13,200 bases of DNA from Actinomycetes bacterium (GTDB lineage Bacteria > Actinomycetota > Actinomycetes > Mycobacteriales > Mycobacteriaceae), in NCBI GenBank assembly GCA_023416315.1, contig JAEZIA010000478.1:1-13200 (forward strand), given 5' to 3'. Of this stretch, positions 1 to 6,683 are shown one piece after another (positions within the stretch are counted from its first letter, which is position 1; each line of letters begins with the position of its first letter). The notes under the pieces were generated by a model that was not told the origin of the DNA, did no database searches, and saw only the letters and a list, made by a program, of their open reading frames with translations. The position numbers were made by a program, and so were the translations under genes.

Positions 1-608
1 ACCACGCCAAGCAGATCCTGCGGATGCAGTCCGGGTCGAACGACTGGGATCAGGCCAAGTCCGACATCTTCAGCGAGGAATTCCTGCTGTCGCGGCCGCT
101 GCTGACCGCGATCCGGCGCACCGAGCCCACGGTCCTGCTGATCGACGAGACCGACAAGGCCGACATCGAAATCGAAGGCCTGCTGCTGGAGGTGCTGAGC
201 GACTTCGCGGTCACCGTCCCCGAACTGGGCACCATCACCGCTTCGCGCACCCCGTTTGTGGTCCTGACCTCCAACGCCACCCGCGAGCTGTCCGAGGCCC
301 TCAAGCGTCGCTGCCTGTTCCTGCACATCGACTTCCCGGATCCCGACCTGGAGCGGCGCATCCTGCTGTCGCGGGTGCCCGAACTGCCCGAATCGCTTGC
401 CGCCGAACTGGTCCGCATCATCGGGGTGCTGCGTGGTATGCAGCTCAAGAAGGTGCCGTCGGTCGCCGAAACCATCGACTGGGGCCGCACCATCCTGGCC
501 CTGGGCATGGACACCATCGACGATGCCACCATCGCCGCGACGCTCGGCGTGGTGCTCAAGCACCAGTCCGATCAGCAACGCGCCACCGGCGAACTTCGGC
601 TGAACTAG
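1..608 (+). CDS. MoxR-family AAA+ ATPase, C-terminal part (5' end outside window)
   Basis: The reading frame is open from the left edge (codons in phase with position 3) to TAG at 606-608, so the true start and the Walker A loop lie upstream. Visible AAA+ parts: a Walker B segment LLIDETDKA with Asp-Glu at 144-149, a sensor-1 region VVLTSNATREL near 262-294, and the following KRRC segment typical of MoxR proteins. The C-terminal part matches the small helical lid. MoxR ATPases work as chaperone-like unfoldases or assembly factors and are commonly encoded beside a VWA-domain protein, as here. The gene starting at 619 is only 10 bp downstream, and its Shine-Dalgarno overlaps this stop codon, so the two are surely co-transcribed. 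In M. tuberculosis the equivalent pair is, from memory, Rv2426c/Rv2425c. The client substrate cannot be told from sequence. Confidence 0.9.
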   Translation, partial: HAKQILRMQSGSNDWDQAKSDIFSEEFLLSRPLLTAIRRTEPTVLLIDETDKADIEIEGLLLEVLSDFAVTVPELGTITASRTPFVVLTSNATRELSEALKRRCLFLHIDFPDPDLERRILLSRVPELPESLAAELVRIIGVLRGMQLKKVPSVAETIDWGRTILALGMDTIDDATIAATLGVVLKHQSDQQRATGELRLN

Positions 609-611
609 GAG
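607..611 (+). promoter_or_regulatory. Shine-Dalgarno of the VWA gene, overlapping the moxR stop
   Basis: AGGAG begins inside the TAG stop of the upstream ATPase gene and sits 7 nt before ATG 619. It fixes the start of the VWA gene and indicates translational coupling. Confidence 0.75.
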
Positions 612-618
612 TCCGCAG

Positions 619-2064
619 ATGGCCGTCCGTAGGGTGCGCCCCCCACAGCCGCTGGCCCCGCACGGGCTGCCGGGGCATCTGGTCGGCTTCGTCGAAGCCC
701 TACGCGGCCAAGGGATCTCGGTAGGGCCGTCGGAGACCGTCGACGCCGGACGGGTGATGACGGTACTCGGCCTGGGGGACCGCGAGGCGTTGCGCGAAGG
801 ACTGGCCTGCGCGGTATTGCGCCGTGCCGACCACCGGCAGACCTACGACGCGTTGTTCGATCTGTGGTGGCCCGCCGCGCTCGGTGGTCGCACCGTGCTG
901 GTCGACGAGGATGCCGACGCCGACAGCCAAGAAGGATTGCCGCCGGAGGACATCGAGGCCATGCGGCAGATGCTGGCCGATCTGCTGACAGAGAACCCCG
1001 ACATCGGCGACATGGACGACCGCTTGGTCGCAATGATCGCCCAGATCGTCGAGGCCTACGGTCGCTACACCTCCAGCCGCGGCCCGTCGTACTCGTCGTA
1101 CCAGGCGCTCAAGGCCATGGGCCTGGATGAGTTGGAGGGCAGGCTGCTGGCCGGCCTGCTGGCGCCGCACGACGACGACCCGACCCCCACCCAGGAACAG
1201 ATCGCCAAAGCGCTTGCCGCGCAGAAGATCGCGCAGCTGCGCCGGATGGTGGAAAGCGAAACCAAGCGGCGCACCGCCGAGCAACTCGGCCGCGACCACG
1301 TCCAGATGTACGGCATTCCGCAGCTGGCGGAGAACGTCGAGTTCCTGCGGGCCTCCGGCGACCAGTTGCGCGAGATGCGCAAGACGGTACAACCACTGGC
1401 GCGGATGCTGGCCACCCGGCTGGCGGCCAAACGCCGGCGTCACCGCGCCGGTGCGATCGACCTTCGTAAGACGCTGCGCAAGTCGATGTCGACCGGCGGC
1501 GTACCGATCGACGTGGTGCTGCGCAAGCCGCGCCCGGCACGCCCGGAACTCGTTGTGCTCTGCGATGTCTCGGGCTCGGTGGCCGGTTTCAGTCACTTCA
1601 CGCTGCTGCTCGTCAACGCGCTGCGCCAGCAGTTCTCCCGCGTCCGGGTCTTCGCGTTCATCGACACCACCGACGAGGTGACCCACCTCTTCGGTCCCGA
1701 TGCCGACCTCGCGGTGGCGATCCAGCGCATCACCAGAGAGGCGGGCGTCTATACCCGCGACGGGCACTCCGACTACGGCAACGCATTCGTCTCGTTCACC
1801 GAGAACTTCCACAACGTGCTCTCCCCGCGCAGTTCGTTGCTGGTGCTCGGCGACGGCCGCACCAACTACCGCAACCCGGCCGCCGACATCCTGGCCCACA
1901 TGGTGACCTCGAGCAGGCACGCGCACTGGCTCAACCCCGAGCCGCGGCACCTATGGGGCAGCGGCGATTCGGCGGTGCCGCGCTACGAAGACGTCATCAC
2001 CATGCACGAATGCCGTTCGGCCAAGCAGCTTGCCGCCGTGATCGACCAGCTGCTGCCGGTCTAG
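619..2064 (+). CDS. CoxE-like von Willebrand factor A domain protein
   Basis: This 481-residue protein starts at ATG 619, preceded by AGGAG (607-611) at 7-nt spacing. The N-terminal half (about 1-290) is helical and charged, with stretches rich in Arg and Lys (residues 205-220, 262-292). The C-terminal half is a VWA domain: LVVLCDVSGSV carries the metal-ion-dependent adhesion site DxSxS at residues 316-320, followed by HSDYGNAF (383-390) and LGDGRTNY (410-417), then HWLNPEP (436-442), the pattern of CoxE/YehP-like proteins. No signal peptide is visible, so it is probably cytoplasmic. It probably works with the MoxR ATPase encoded just upstream; in well-studied MoxR-VWA pairs the two cooperate in metal-cofactor insertion or complex maturation. 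No cox or other client operon is visible here, so the target is unknown. The stop codon overlaps that of the convergent gene. Confidence 0.88.
   Translation: MAVRRVRPPQPLAPHGLPGHLVGFVEALRGQGISVGPSETVDAGRVMTVLGLGDREALREGLACAVLRRADHRQTYDALFDLWWPAALGGRTVLVDEDADADSQEGLPPEDIEAMRQMLADLLTENPDIGDMDDRLVAMIAQIVEAYGRYTSSRGPSYSSYQALKAMGLDELEGRLLAGLLAPHDDDPTPTQEQIAKALAAQKIAQLRRMVESETKRRTAEQLGRDHVQMYGIPQLAENVEFLRASGDQLREMRKTVQPLARMLATRLAAKRRRHRAGAIDLRKTLRKSMSTGGVPIDVVLRKPRPARPELVVLCDVSGSVAGFSHFTLLLVNALRQQFSRVRVFAFIDTTDEVTHLFGPDADLAVAIQRITREAGVYTRDGHSDYGNAFVSFTENFHNVLSPRSSLLVLGDGRTNYRNPAADILAHMVTSSRHAHWLNPEPRHLWGSGDSAVPRYEDVITMHECRSAKQLAAVIDQLLPV
2061..2064. other. Shared CTAG: overlapping stop codons of convergent genes
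   Basis: The palindromic CTAG supplies TAG on the plus strand (2062-2064, VWA gene) and TAG on the minus strand (2063-2061, hydrolase gene). There is therefore no intergenic sequence and no separate terminator between the two genes. Confidence 0.95.
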
Positions 2065-3230
2065 TCGGCCTTCTTGGCAGGCCGCGCGCTGCGGCCGGTG
2101 GATTTCTTCGCCCCATCGCTGCCCGTCGACGCGCTGGACGCAGACGAGGCGTTCTTCTTGGCGTCGGCGGCCTTCTTCTTCGGTGTGCCGGCCTTCGGGG
2201 TGACCGCCGCCGGGGTGCTCACCGCGGGCTCGCTCGTCACCTCGGGCTCGACCACCGCGGCGGGCGCGGTGGTCTTCTGTGCGGCACTGGGCAGCGCGGG
2301 CAACTTGATCGGCGGGAACAGCTGCGCACGGGTCGGCTTGCTGTAATCGCTGCGGTCGTAACCCATTTCGATGAGGTTGCGCAGGACAGGGTCGATGGCG
2401 CCGAGAATGGGATCCGGCACGATGCCCTTCAGCGGCATCAGCAGCGGCACCAGCGGGGTGCGGATCAGGTAGTAGGTGGAGGTGCCGTGCTCCTGGTAGT
2501 ACGCCTTGCCGCCTGCCTTCGCGGCTTCGATGTCGGCGGCGGTCAGCTCGGTCTGGGTCTGCCCGTGCACCAGCACCATCCCCATGATCGCGTTGACCGT
2601 CGCCAGCACGTTCAGCGGGTAGGTGGGGAAGTCTGCCCAGCCGTCGTACTGGCGGGCCACGTCGATCGTGATGTCCCCGTTGTCGGGGGTGGCGCCGGTG
2701 AAGCTGACGTCGAGGATCGGAATGTAGAGCCCCCGGAACCGTTCCATCACACCGCCGTTCGGCCGGCTGGGATTCTCGACGAGGACGAAGGTGTTGCCGG
2801 TGCCCTCGGGATGTGCGGCCAGGTAGCGCGAGATCACCACCGAACCCTGGGAGTTCCCGAAGACGACGTCGTCCTGGGGGTCGCGGTCCTCAAGGCGCGC
2901 CACACCTTGCGCTACCGACTTGTTCCACGTCAGATCGAAGAGGTAATTGTTCGACACCGGCCAGAAACCGGCGTTGTAGTTGACCAGACCGCTCGAGGTC
3001 GGCGCATCGGCTGGGGTGTCGGTGCCGTCGAGCACCCGGGAGATGAAGTCGCGATACTCCTGGTCGGTGGGCGACCAGCCGATGTTCGTGCCGCGCAGAT
3101 AATCGACGGTCGCGGCCGCGAGTACCGGTGCGCTCGACACCGTCGGGGTCAATCCCACCGTGACTGCGGCGGCCACAGCGGCCACGCCCGTCATGGGTAG
3201 CGTGATGCGCCGGCTACCGAACCTTTTCAC
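2061..3230 (-). CDS. Exported PE-PPE-domain serine alpha/beta-hydrolase with basic Lys/Ala-rich tail
   Basis: I place the start at GTG 3230 (389 residues) because AGGGGG (3238-3243, minus strand) lies 7 nt upstream; an ATG at 3251 and a TTG at 3263 in the same frame are alternatives. The N-terminus has Lys2-Arg3 and Arg7-Arg8, then a hydrophobic stretch (about 9-31) and small residues near 32-40, which suggests a Sec signal peptide or anchor. The mature part matches the PE-PPE domain: nucleophile elbow GNSQGS at 125-130 (Ser127) and QYDGWADFP at about 194-202, likely holding the catalytic Asp; a His around 248 is a triad candidate. It has no PE or PPE N-terminal domain. Family members act as esterases or lipases, or in trehalose-ester acyl transfer. 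The last 70 residues are a Pro/Ala/Ser/Lys-rich disordered tail. The substrate is unknown. Confidence 0.87.
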   Translation of the reverse strand: MKRFGSRRITLPMTGVAAVAAAVTVGLTPTVSSAPVLAAATVDYLRGTNIGWSPTDQEYRDFISRVLDGTDTPADAPTSSGLVNYNAGFWPVSNNYLFDLTWNKSVAQGVARLEDRDPQDDVVFGNSQGSVVISRYLAAHPEGTGNTFVLVENPSRPNGGVMERFRGLYIPILDVSFTGATPDNGDITIDVARQYDGWADFPTYPLNVLATVNAIMGMVLVHGQTQTELTAADIEAAKAGGKAYYQEHGTSTYYLIRTPLVPLLMPLKGIVPDPILGAIDPVLRNLIEMGYDRSDYSKPTRAQLFPPIKLPALPSAAQKTTAPAAVVEPEVTSEPAVSTPAAVTPKAGTPKKKAADAKKNASSASSASTGSDGAKKSTGRSARPAKKAD

Positions 3231-3237
3231 TTGTGTG

Positions 3238-3243
3238 CCCCCT
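3238..3243 (-). promoter_or_regulatory. Shine-Dalgarno deciding the hydrolase GTG start
   Basis: AGGGGG on the minus strand, 7 nt before GTG 3230. The alternative ATG (3251) and TTG (3263) lack a comparable site, so the GTG start is preferred. Confidence 0.6.
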
Positions 3244-3263
3244 GTCGGCATAACTCGACTCAA

Positions 3264-3303
3264 CCGGAAAGGCTACCTGAACCGGAATGATTCCCCGCCG
3301 GAA
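3264..3303. repeat. Triple CCGGAA motif with GGAAT-G-ATTCC palindrome in divergent promoter region
   Basis: CCGGAA occurs at 3264-3269, 3282-3287 and 3298-3303 (start-to-start 18 and 16 bp). The middle copy overlaps a perfect palindrome, GGAAT-G-ATTCC, at 3284-3294. The cluster brackets the putative -10 of the hydrolase gene, in the 151-bp space between divergent genes, so it could bind a regulator. This is inference from the pattern alone. Confidence 0.35.
3270..3275 (-). promoter_or_regulatory. Putative -10 element of the PE-PPE hydrolase gene
   Basis: TAGCCT on the minus strand fits the mycobacterial TANNNT -10 pattern. Transcription would start near 3263, giving a leader of about 33 nt before GTG 3230 with its Shine-Dalgarno. 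No clear -35 is visible at the usual distance, which is common in mycobacteria. Confidence 0.4.
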
Positions 3304-3367
3304 TCTTTGCCAGCGCATCGTTGTCACAGCCCGTCCCGAGCGTGGCGAAACTGCGCAGCGCCTCCCG

Positions 3368-3373
3368 TAAGCT
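3368..3373 (+). promoter_or_regulatory. Putative -10 element for the nadD operon
   Basis: TAAGCT fits TANNNT, and its last T lies 9 nt before GTG 3382. A transcript starting at or 1-2 nt before the GTG would be leaderless or nearly so, which agrees with the lack of a good Shine-Dalgarno before that codon. Confidence 0.4.
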
Positions 3374-3381
3374 GGTCAATC

Positions 3382-4047
3382 GTGGTTTCCTCGGCTCGAC
3401 GCAGGCTCGGCGTGATGGGTGGGACGTTCGATCCCATCCACCATGGGCACCTGGTCGCCGCCAGCGAGGTGGCCGACCAGTTCGAGCTGGACGAGGTGGT
3501 GTTCGTGCCCACCGGCCAGCCGTGGCAAAAGACCCGCGAGGTGACCCCGCCCGAGGATCGCTATCTGATGACGGTCATCGCCACCGCCTCCAACCCGCGC
3601 TTCTCGGTGAGCCGCGTCGACATCGACCGCGGCGGACCCACCTACACCAATGACACCCTGCGCGATCTGCGGGCGCTCAACCCCGACGCCGACCTGTACT
3701 TCATCACCGGTGCCGACGCGCTGGCGTCGATCCTGTCCTGGCAGAACTGGGAAGAGCTGTTCGCGCTCGCCAAATTCGTCGGTGTCAGCCGGCCCGGCTA
3801 TGAACTCAACGGCCAGCACATCGTCGCCGCCTTCGACCAGCTGCCCGAAGAGGCGCTGAGCCTGGTCGAGGTGCCCGCCCTGGCCATATCGTCCACCGAC
3901 TGCCGGCTGCGCGCCGCCAAGGGTAGGCCGATCTGGTACCTGGTGCCCGACGGTGTCGTGCAGTACGTGTCCAAGCGCTGCCTGTACCGCGACCTGAGCC
4001 CGGCGGACCGGATGTCCGTCAGCACAATCGAGGAGAGTCCCACGTGA
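3382..4047 (+). CDS. nadD: Nicotinate-nucleotide adenylyltransferase NadD
   Basis: The enzyme joins nicotinate mononucleotide and ATP to make deamido-NAD, the step before NAD synthetase, in the cytoplasm. The 221-residue product from GTG 3382 has the nucleotidyltransferase signature GGTFDPIHHGH at residues 13-23, with the two catalytic histidines of the HxGH element at 21 and 23, and the C-terminal ISSTDCR motif at 169-175. The internal TGADALASILSWQNWEEL segment is also typical of NadD. The frame stays open well upstream, but sequence before 3382 does not resemble the family, and mycobacterial NadD proteins are about 210-220 residues long. Other possible starts are GTG 3412 and ATG 3415, which would leave almost nothing before the catalytic loop. 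It is the first gene of a five-gene operon; its TGA overlaps the GTG of rsfS by 4 bp. Confidence 0.93.
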   Translation: MVSSARRRLGVMGGTFDPIHHGHLVAASEVADQFELDEVVFVPTGQPWQKTREVTPPEDRYLMTVIATASNPRFSVSRVDIDRGGPTYTNDTLRDLRALNPDADLYFITGADALASILSWQNWEELFALAKFVGVSRPGYELNGQHIVAAFDQLPEEALSLVEVPALAISSTDCRLRAAKGRPIWYLVPDGVVQYVSKRCLYRDLSPADRMSVSTIEESPT

Positions 4048-4427
4048 CCGCGTCCGACGAAGCCGTCCAGATGGCAGAGGTGGCGGCCCGTGCCGCCGCC
4101 GCCAAGCTCGCGCAGGACGTCGTCGTGATCGACGTGTCCGGCCAGCTGGTGATCACCGACTGCTTCGTGATCGCGTCGGCATCCAACGAGCGGCAGGTCA
4201 ACGCGATCGTCGACGAGGTCGAAGAGAAGATGCGGCTGGCCGGGTACAAGCCCGCCCGCCGGGAGGGCACCCGGGAAGGGCGCTGGGTGCTGCTCGACTA
4301 TGTCGACATCGTGGTGCACATCCAGCATCAGGAAGAACGCACCTTCTATGCCCTGGACCGGCTGTGGCGGGACTGCCCGTTCGTGCCGGTGAACCTCGAC
4401 GACGTACGCATTGAGGAAGCCCCGTGA
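4044..4427 (+). CDS. rsfS: Ribosomal silencing factor RsfS
   Basis: RsfS (DUF143/Iojap family) binds ribosomal protein uL14 on the 50S subunit and blocks subunit joining, lowering translation in poor nutrient conditions. The 127-residue product is of normal length. Family blocks are clear: DVVVIDVSGQLVITDCFVIAS (about 26-46), SNERQVNAIVDEVEEK (48-63), then GRWVLLDYVDIVVHIQ (75-90) and ERTFYALDRLWRDCP (93-107). The start is GTG 4044, with AGGAG at 4031-4035, 8 nt upstream, inside the end of nadD. The GTGA overlap with nadD and the overlap of its own TGA with the gpgP GTG imply coupled translation. The pairing of nadD with rsfS is widely conserved among bacteria. Confidence 0.93.
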   Translation: MTASDEAVQMAEVAARAAAAKLAQDVVVIDVSGQLVITDCFVIASASNERQVNAIVDEVEEKMRLAGYKPARREGTREGRWVLLDYVDIVVHIQHQEERTFYALDRLWRDCPFVPVNLDDVRIEEAP

Positions 4428-5092
4428 GGGTGCGCCGGTTGGTGATGCTGCGCCACGGCCAGACGGAGTACAACGCCGGTAGCCGCATGCAGGGTCAGCT
4501 CGACAGTGAGCTCACCGACCTGGGCCGCGCGCAGGCCGTCGCCGCCGCCGAAGTCCTGGCCAAGCGTCAGCCGCTGCTGATCGTGTCCTCCGATCTGCAC
4601 CGCGCCTACGACACCGCCGTGTCGCTGGGGGAGCGGACCGGCCTGCCGGTGCAGATCGACACCAGGCTGCGCGAAACACACCTCGGGGACTGGCAGGGGC
4701 TGACCCACCTTGAGGTGGACGCCGCCTCACCGGGCGCCCGGCTGGCTTGGCGCGACGACGCGGCATGGGCCCCGCACGGTGGCGAAAGCCGCGTCGACGT
4801 CGCCGCCCGAAGTGTTCCGCTGGTTGCTGAAATCGTTACCGGACAACGTGATTGGGGAGTAGAGGAGCCCGACCGCCCGGTCGTCCTGGTGGCTCACGGC
4901 GGCCTGATCGCGGCGCTGTGCGCGGGGCTGCTCGGCCTGCCCGTCGAGAGTTGGCCGGTGCTGGGCGGGATGGGTAACGCCAGCTGGGCGCAGCTGTCCG
5001 GGCACAGCGACGACGATGCCGGATTCGAGGGTATCCGCTGGCGTCTCGACGTGTGGAACGCTTCGGCGCAGGTGGCCAACGATGTCCTCTGA
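4424..5092 (+). CDS. gpgP: Glucosyl-3-phosphoglycerate phosphatase (histidine phosphatase family)
   Basis: In mycobacteria GpgP removes the phosphate from glucosyl-3-phosphoglycerate to give glucosylglycerate, the second step of methylglucose lipopolysaccharide synthesis. The 222-residue product has the RHGQTEYN motif with the phospho-accepting His at position 11, SSDLHRAYDTA (55-65, Arg60), the acid/base Glu84 in RLRETHLGDWQG, and the second catalytic His at 158 in VLVAHGG. These positions match, to within one residue, those I recall for M. tuberculosis Rv2419c. The start is GTG 4424 with GAGGAA at 4413-4418. The gene overlaps rsfS by 4 bp and octT by 11 bp. The specific assignment rests on synteny with octT as well as the family motif, since histidine phosphatases are functionally diverse. 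Confidence 0.9.
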   Translation: MRVRRLVMLRHGQTEYNAGSRMQGQLDSELTDLGRAQAVAAAEVLAKRQPLLIVSSDLHRAYDTAVSLGERTGLPVQIDTRLRETHLGDWQGLTHLEVDAASPGARLAWRDDAAWAPHGGESRVDVAARSVPLVAEIVTGQRDWGVEEPDRPVVLVAHGGLIAALCAGLLGLPVESWPVLGGMGNASWAQLSGHSDDDAGFEGIRWRLDVWNASAQVANDVL

Positions 5093-5816
5093 CCGCCCGA
5101 CGCTGCTGATCTTCGCCGACTCCCTGTCCTACTACGGGCCGCAGGGTGGACTGCCGTCCGACGACCCGCGGATTTGGCCCAATATCGTTGCTCGCCAGCT
5201 GGATTGGGATATCGAGCTGATCGGCCGGATCGGCTGGACCAGTCGCGACGTGTGGTGGGCGGCCACCCAGGACCCGCGTGCCTGGGCCGCGCTGCCGCGC
5301 GCCGGTGCGGTGATCTTCGCGACCAGCGGCATGGACTCGCTGCCCTCGCCGCTGCCCACCGCATTGCGCGAGCTGATCCGCTACGTCCGCCCACCGTGGC
5401 TGCGCCGGTGGGTTCGGGATGGCTACGGCTGGGTTCAGCCGCGGTTCTCGCCGATCGCTCGGCCGGCGCTGCCGCCACATCTGACGGTGGAATACCTCGA
5501 AATGACCCGCGGGGCACTGGACTTCAACCGTCCCGGTATCCCGATCGTCGCCTCGGTACCTTCGGTGCACATCGCGCCGACCTACGGGATGTCACACCGC
5601 GGACGGCCCGGCACCGTCGCCGCGATCAACGAATGGGCGGCGCAACACGACATTCCCGTCGTCGACCTGAAAGCCGCGGTGGCAGAAGAGGTTCTGGCCG
5701 GACGCGGCAACCCCGACGGCATCCACTGGAACTTCGAGGCGCATCAGGGCGTCGCCGATCTGATGCTCAAGGCGCTCGCCGAGGCCGGCGTCCCGCTCGG
5801 CAACCCGCGGGACTGA
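5082..5816 (+). CDS. octT: Diglucosylglycerate octanoyltransferase OctT (SGNH-like)
   Basis: OctT transfers octanoate to early MGLP intermediates (diglucosylglycerate), acting after GpgP. The 244-residue product starts at ATG 5082, which overlaps the gpgP end by 11 bp; the upstream AGGTGG is a modest Shine-Dalgarno. It resembles a divergent SGNH hydrolase: LLIFADSLSYYG near the N-terminus (Asp13-Ser14, where Ser would be the nucleophile), FATSGMDS at about 79-86, and NPDGIHWNFEAHQ near the C-terminus with the Asp212-x-x-His215 pair expected in block V. No signal peptide is seen, in line with cytosolic MGLP assembly. Synteny (between gpgP and degV) matches M. tuberculosis Rv2418c as I recall it. 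An in-frame start further upstream (5016) lies deep inside gpgP and was not chosen. Confidence 0.85.
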   Translation: MSSDRPTLLIFADSLSYYGPQGGLPSDDPRIWPNIVARQLDWDIELIGRIGWTSRDVWWAATQDPRAWAALPRAGAVIFATSGMDSLPSPLPTALRELIRYVRPPWLRRWVRDGYGWVQPRFSPIARPALPPHLTVEYLEMTRGALDFNRPGIPIVASVPSVHIAPTYGMSHRGRPGTVAAINEWAAQHDIPVVDLKAAVAEEVLAGRGNPDGIHWNFEAHQGVADLMLKALAEAGVPLGNPRD

Positions 5817-5819
5817 TCC

Positions 5820-6683
5820 GTGGGCGTCGTCGTGGTCACCGATTCGTCGGCTCGGCTGCCTGCCGAGGATGTTCACGCCTGCGGTATCCGCGTCGTGCCG
5901 CTGCACATCCTCGTCGAGGGCCGCGACCTGCGTGATGGCGTCGACGCCATTCCGGCCGATCTGTACCAGCGCGGGCACGTGACCACGGCCGGTGCGACGC
6001 CGAGTGAACTGGCCGAGGCCTACCGGGCGGCATTGCGCGACAGCGACGGCGACGGGGTGGTTGCCGTACACATCTCCGGCGAGCTGTCCAGCACGCTGGG
6101 GGCGGCCGAGTACGCGGCGCGCGAGTTCGATGGGGCCGTTCGGGTGGTGGACTCGAAATCGACGGCGATGGGCACCGGCTTCGTCGCGCTGGCCGCCGCC
6201 CGCGCGGCGCACACTGGGGCCGACCTGGAAACGGTTGTGGCCGAAGCGGAGTCGACGGTGTCCCGGGTAAGGGCATACATCGTCGTGCAGCGACTGGACA
6301 ACCTGCGCCGCAGCGGCCGGATCGGCACCGCGGCCTCCTGGCTGGGCACCGCGCTCGCGCTCAAGCCGCTGCTGCGCATCGACGAACAGGGCCGGCTGGT
6401 GCTCGCGCAGCGGGTGCGGACGGCATCCAAAGCGCAGGCGGCGATGGTCGAGCAGGTGCTCGAGGTGGTGGGCGAGCAGCGTGCGGCGCTGGCCGTCCAT
6501 CACATCGACGATCCGGCTACCGCGGCCGACGTGGCCGCCACGCTGGCCGCGGCCCTGCCGGGCTGTGGGCCCGCGGTCGTCACCGATCTCGGCCCGGTGC
6601 TCGGTGTGCACGTGGGAACCGGCGCGGTGGGTATCGTCGTCGCCGTCGAACCCACCCCGCCGGATCGTCTCACGCCTGCTTGA
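5820..6683 (+). CDS. DegV-family fatty-acid-binding protein
   Basis: DegV proteins bind a single fatty acid and, in Firmicutes, act as FakB subunits that present it to a fatty acid kinase. The 287-residue product is of normal length. It shows TDSSARLP at 7-14, TTAGATPSELAEAY (55-68), the ligand-binding block HISGELSSTLGAA (84-96), VDSKSTAMGTGF (110-121), LDNLRRSGRIG (159-169) and the C-terminal HVGTGAVGIVV (264-274). It starts at GTG 5820, only 3 bp after the octT stop with no strong Shine-Dalgarno, so translation is probably coupled. No FakA-like kinase gene is present in the window. Its place next to an octanoyltransferase suggests, but does not prove, a role in acyl supply for MGLP. Its last 14 bp overlap the end of the convergent yceI-like gene. 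Confidence 0.9.
   Translation: MGVVVVTDSSARLPAEDVHACGIRVVPLHILVEGRDLRDGVDAIPADLYQRGHVTTAGATPSELAEAYRAALRDSDGDGVVAVHISGELSSTLGAAEYAAREFDGAVRVVDSKSTAMGTGFVALAAARAAHTGADLETVVAEAESTVSRVRAYIVVQRLDNLRRSGRIGTAASWLGTALALKPLLRIDEQGRLVLAQRVRTASKAQAAMVEQVLEVVGEQRAALAVHHIDDPATAADVAATLAAALPGCGPAVVTDLGPVLGVHVGTGAVGIVVAVEPTPPDRLTPA

Noticed and set aside
700..1950. 416-codon minus-strand open frame opposite the VWA gene
   Set aside because: The plus strand carries a clear MIDAS motif and Shine-Dalgarno; the antisense frame has neither a good start nor a recognisable domain.
1953..3200. 415-codon plus-strand open frame opposite the PE-PPE hydrolase
   Set aside because: Composition is rich in Arg, Gly and His with no domain signal, while the minus strand encodes a signal peptide and GNSQGS hydrolase motif. 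Shadow frame.
3160..3381. N-terminal extension of nadD back to ATG 3160
   Set aside because: It would overlap the hydrolase start and add 74 residues unlike any NadD N-terminus; the family begins just before GGTFDP.
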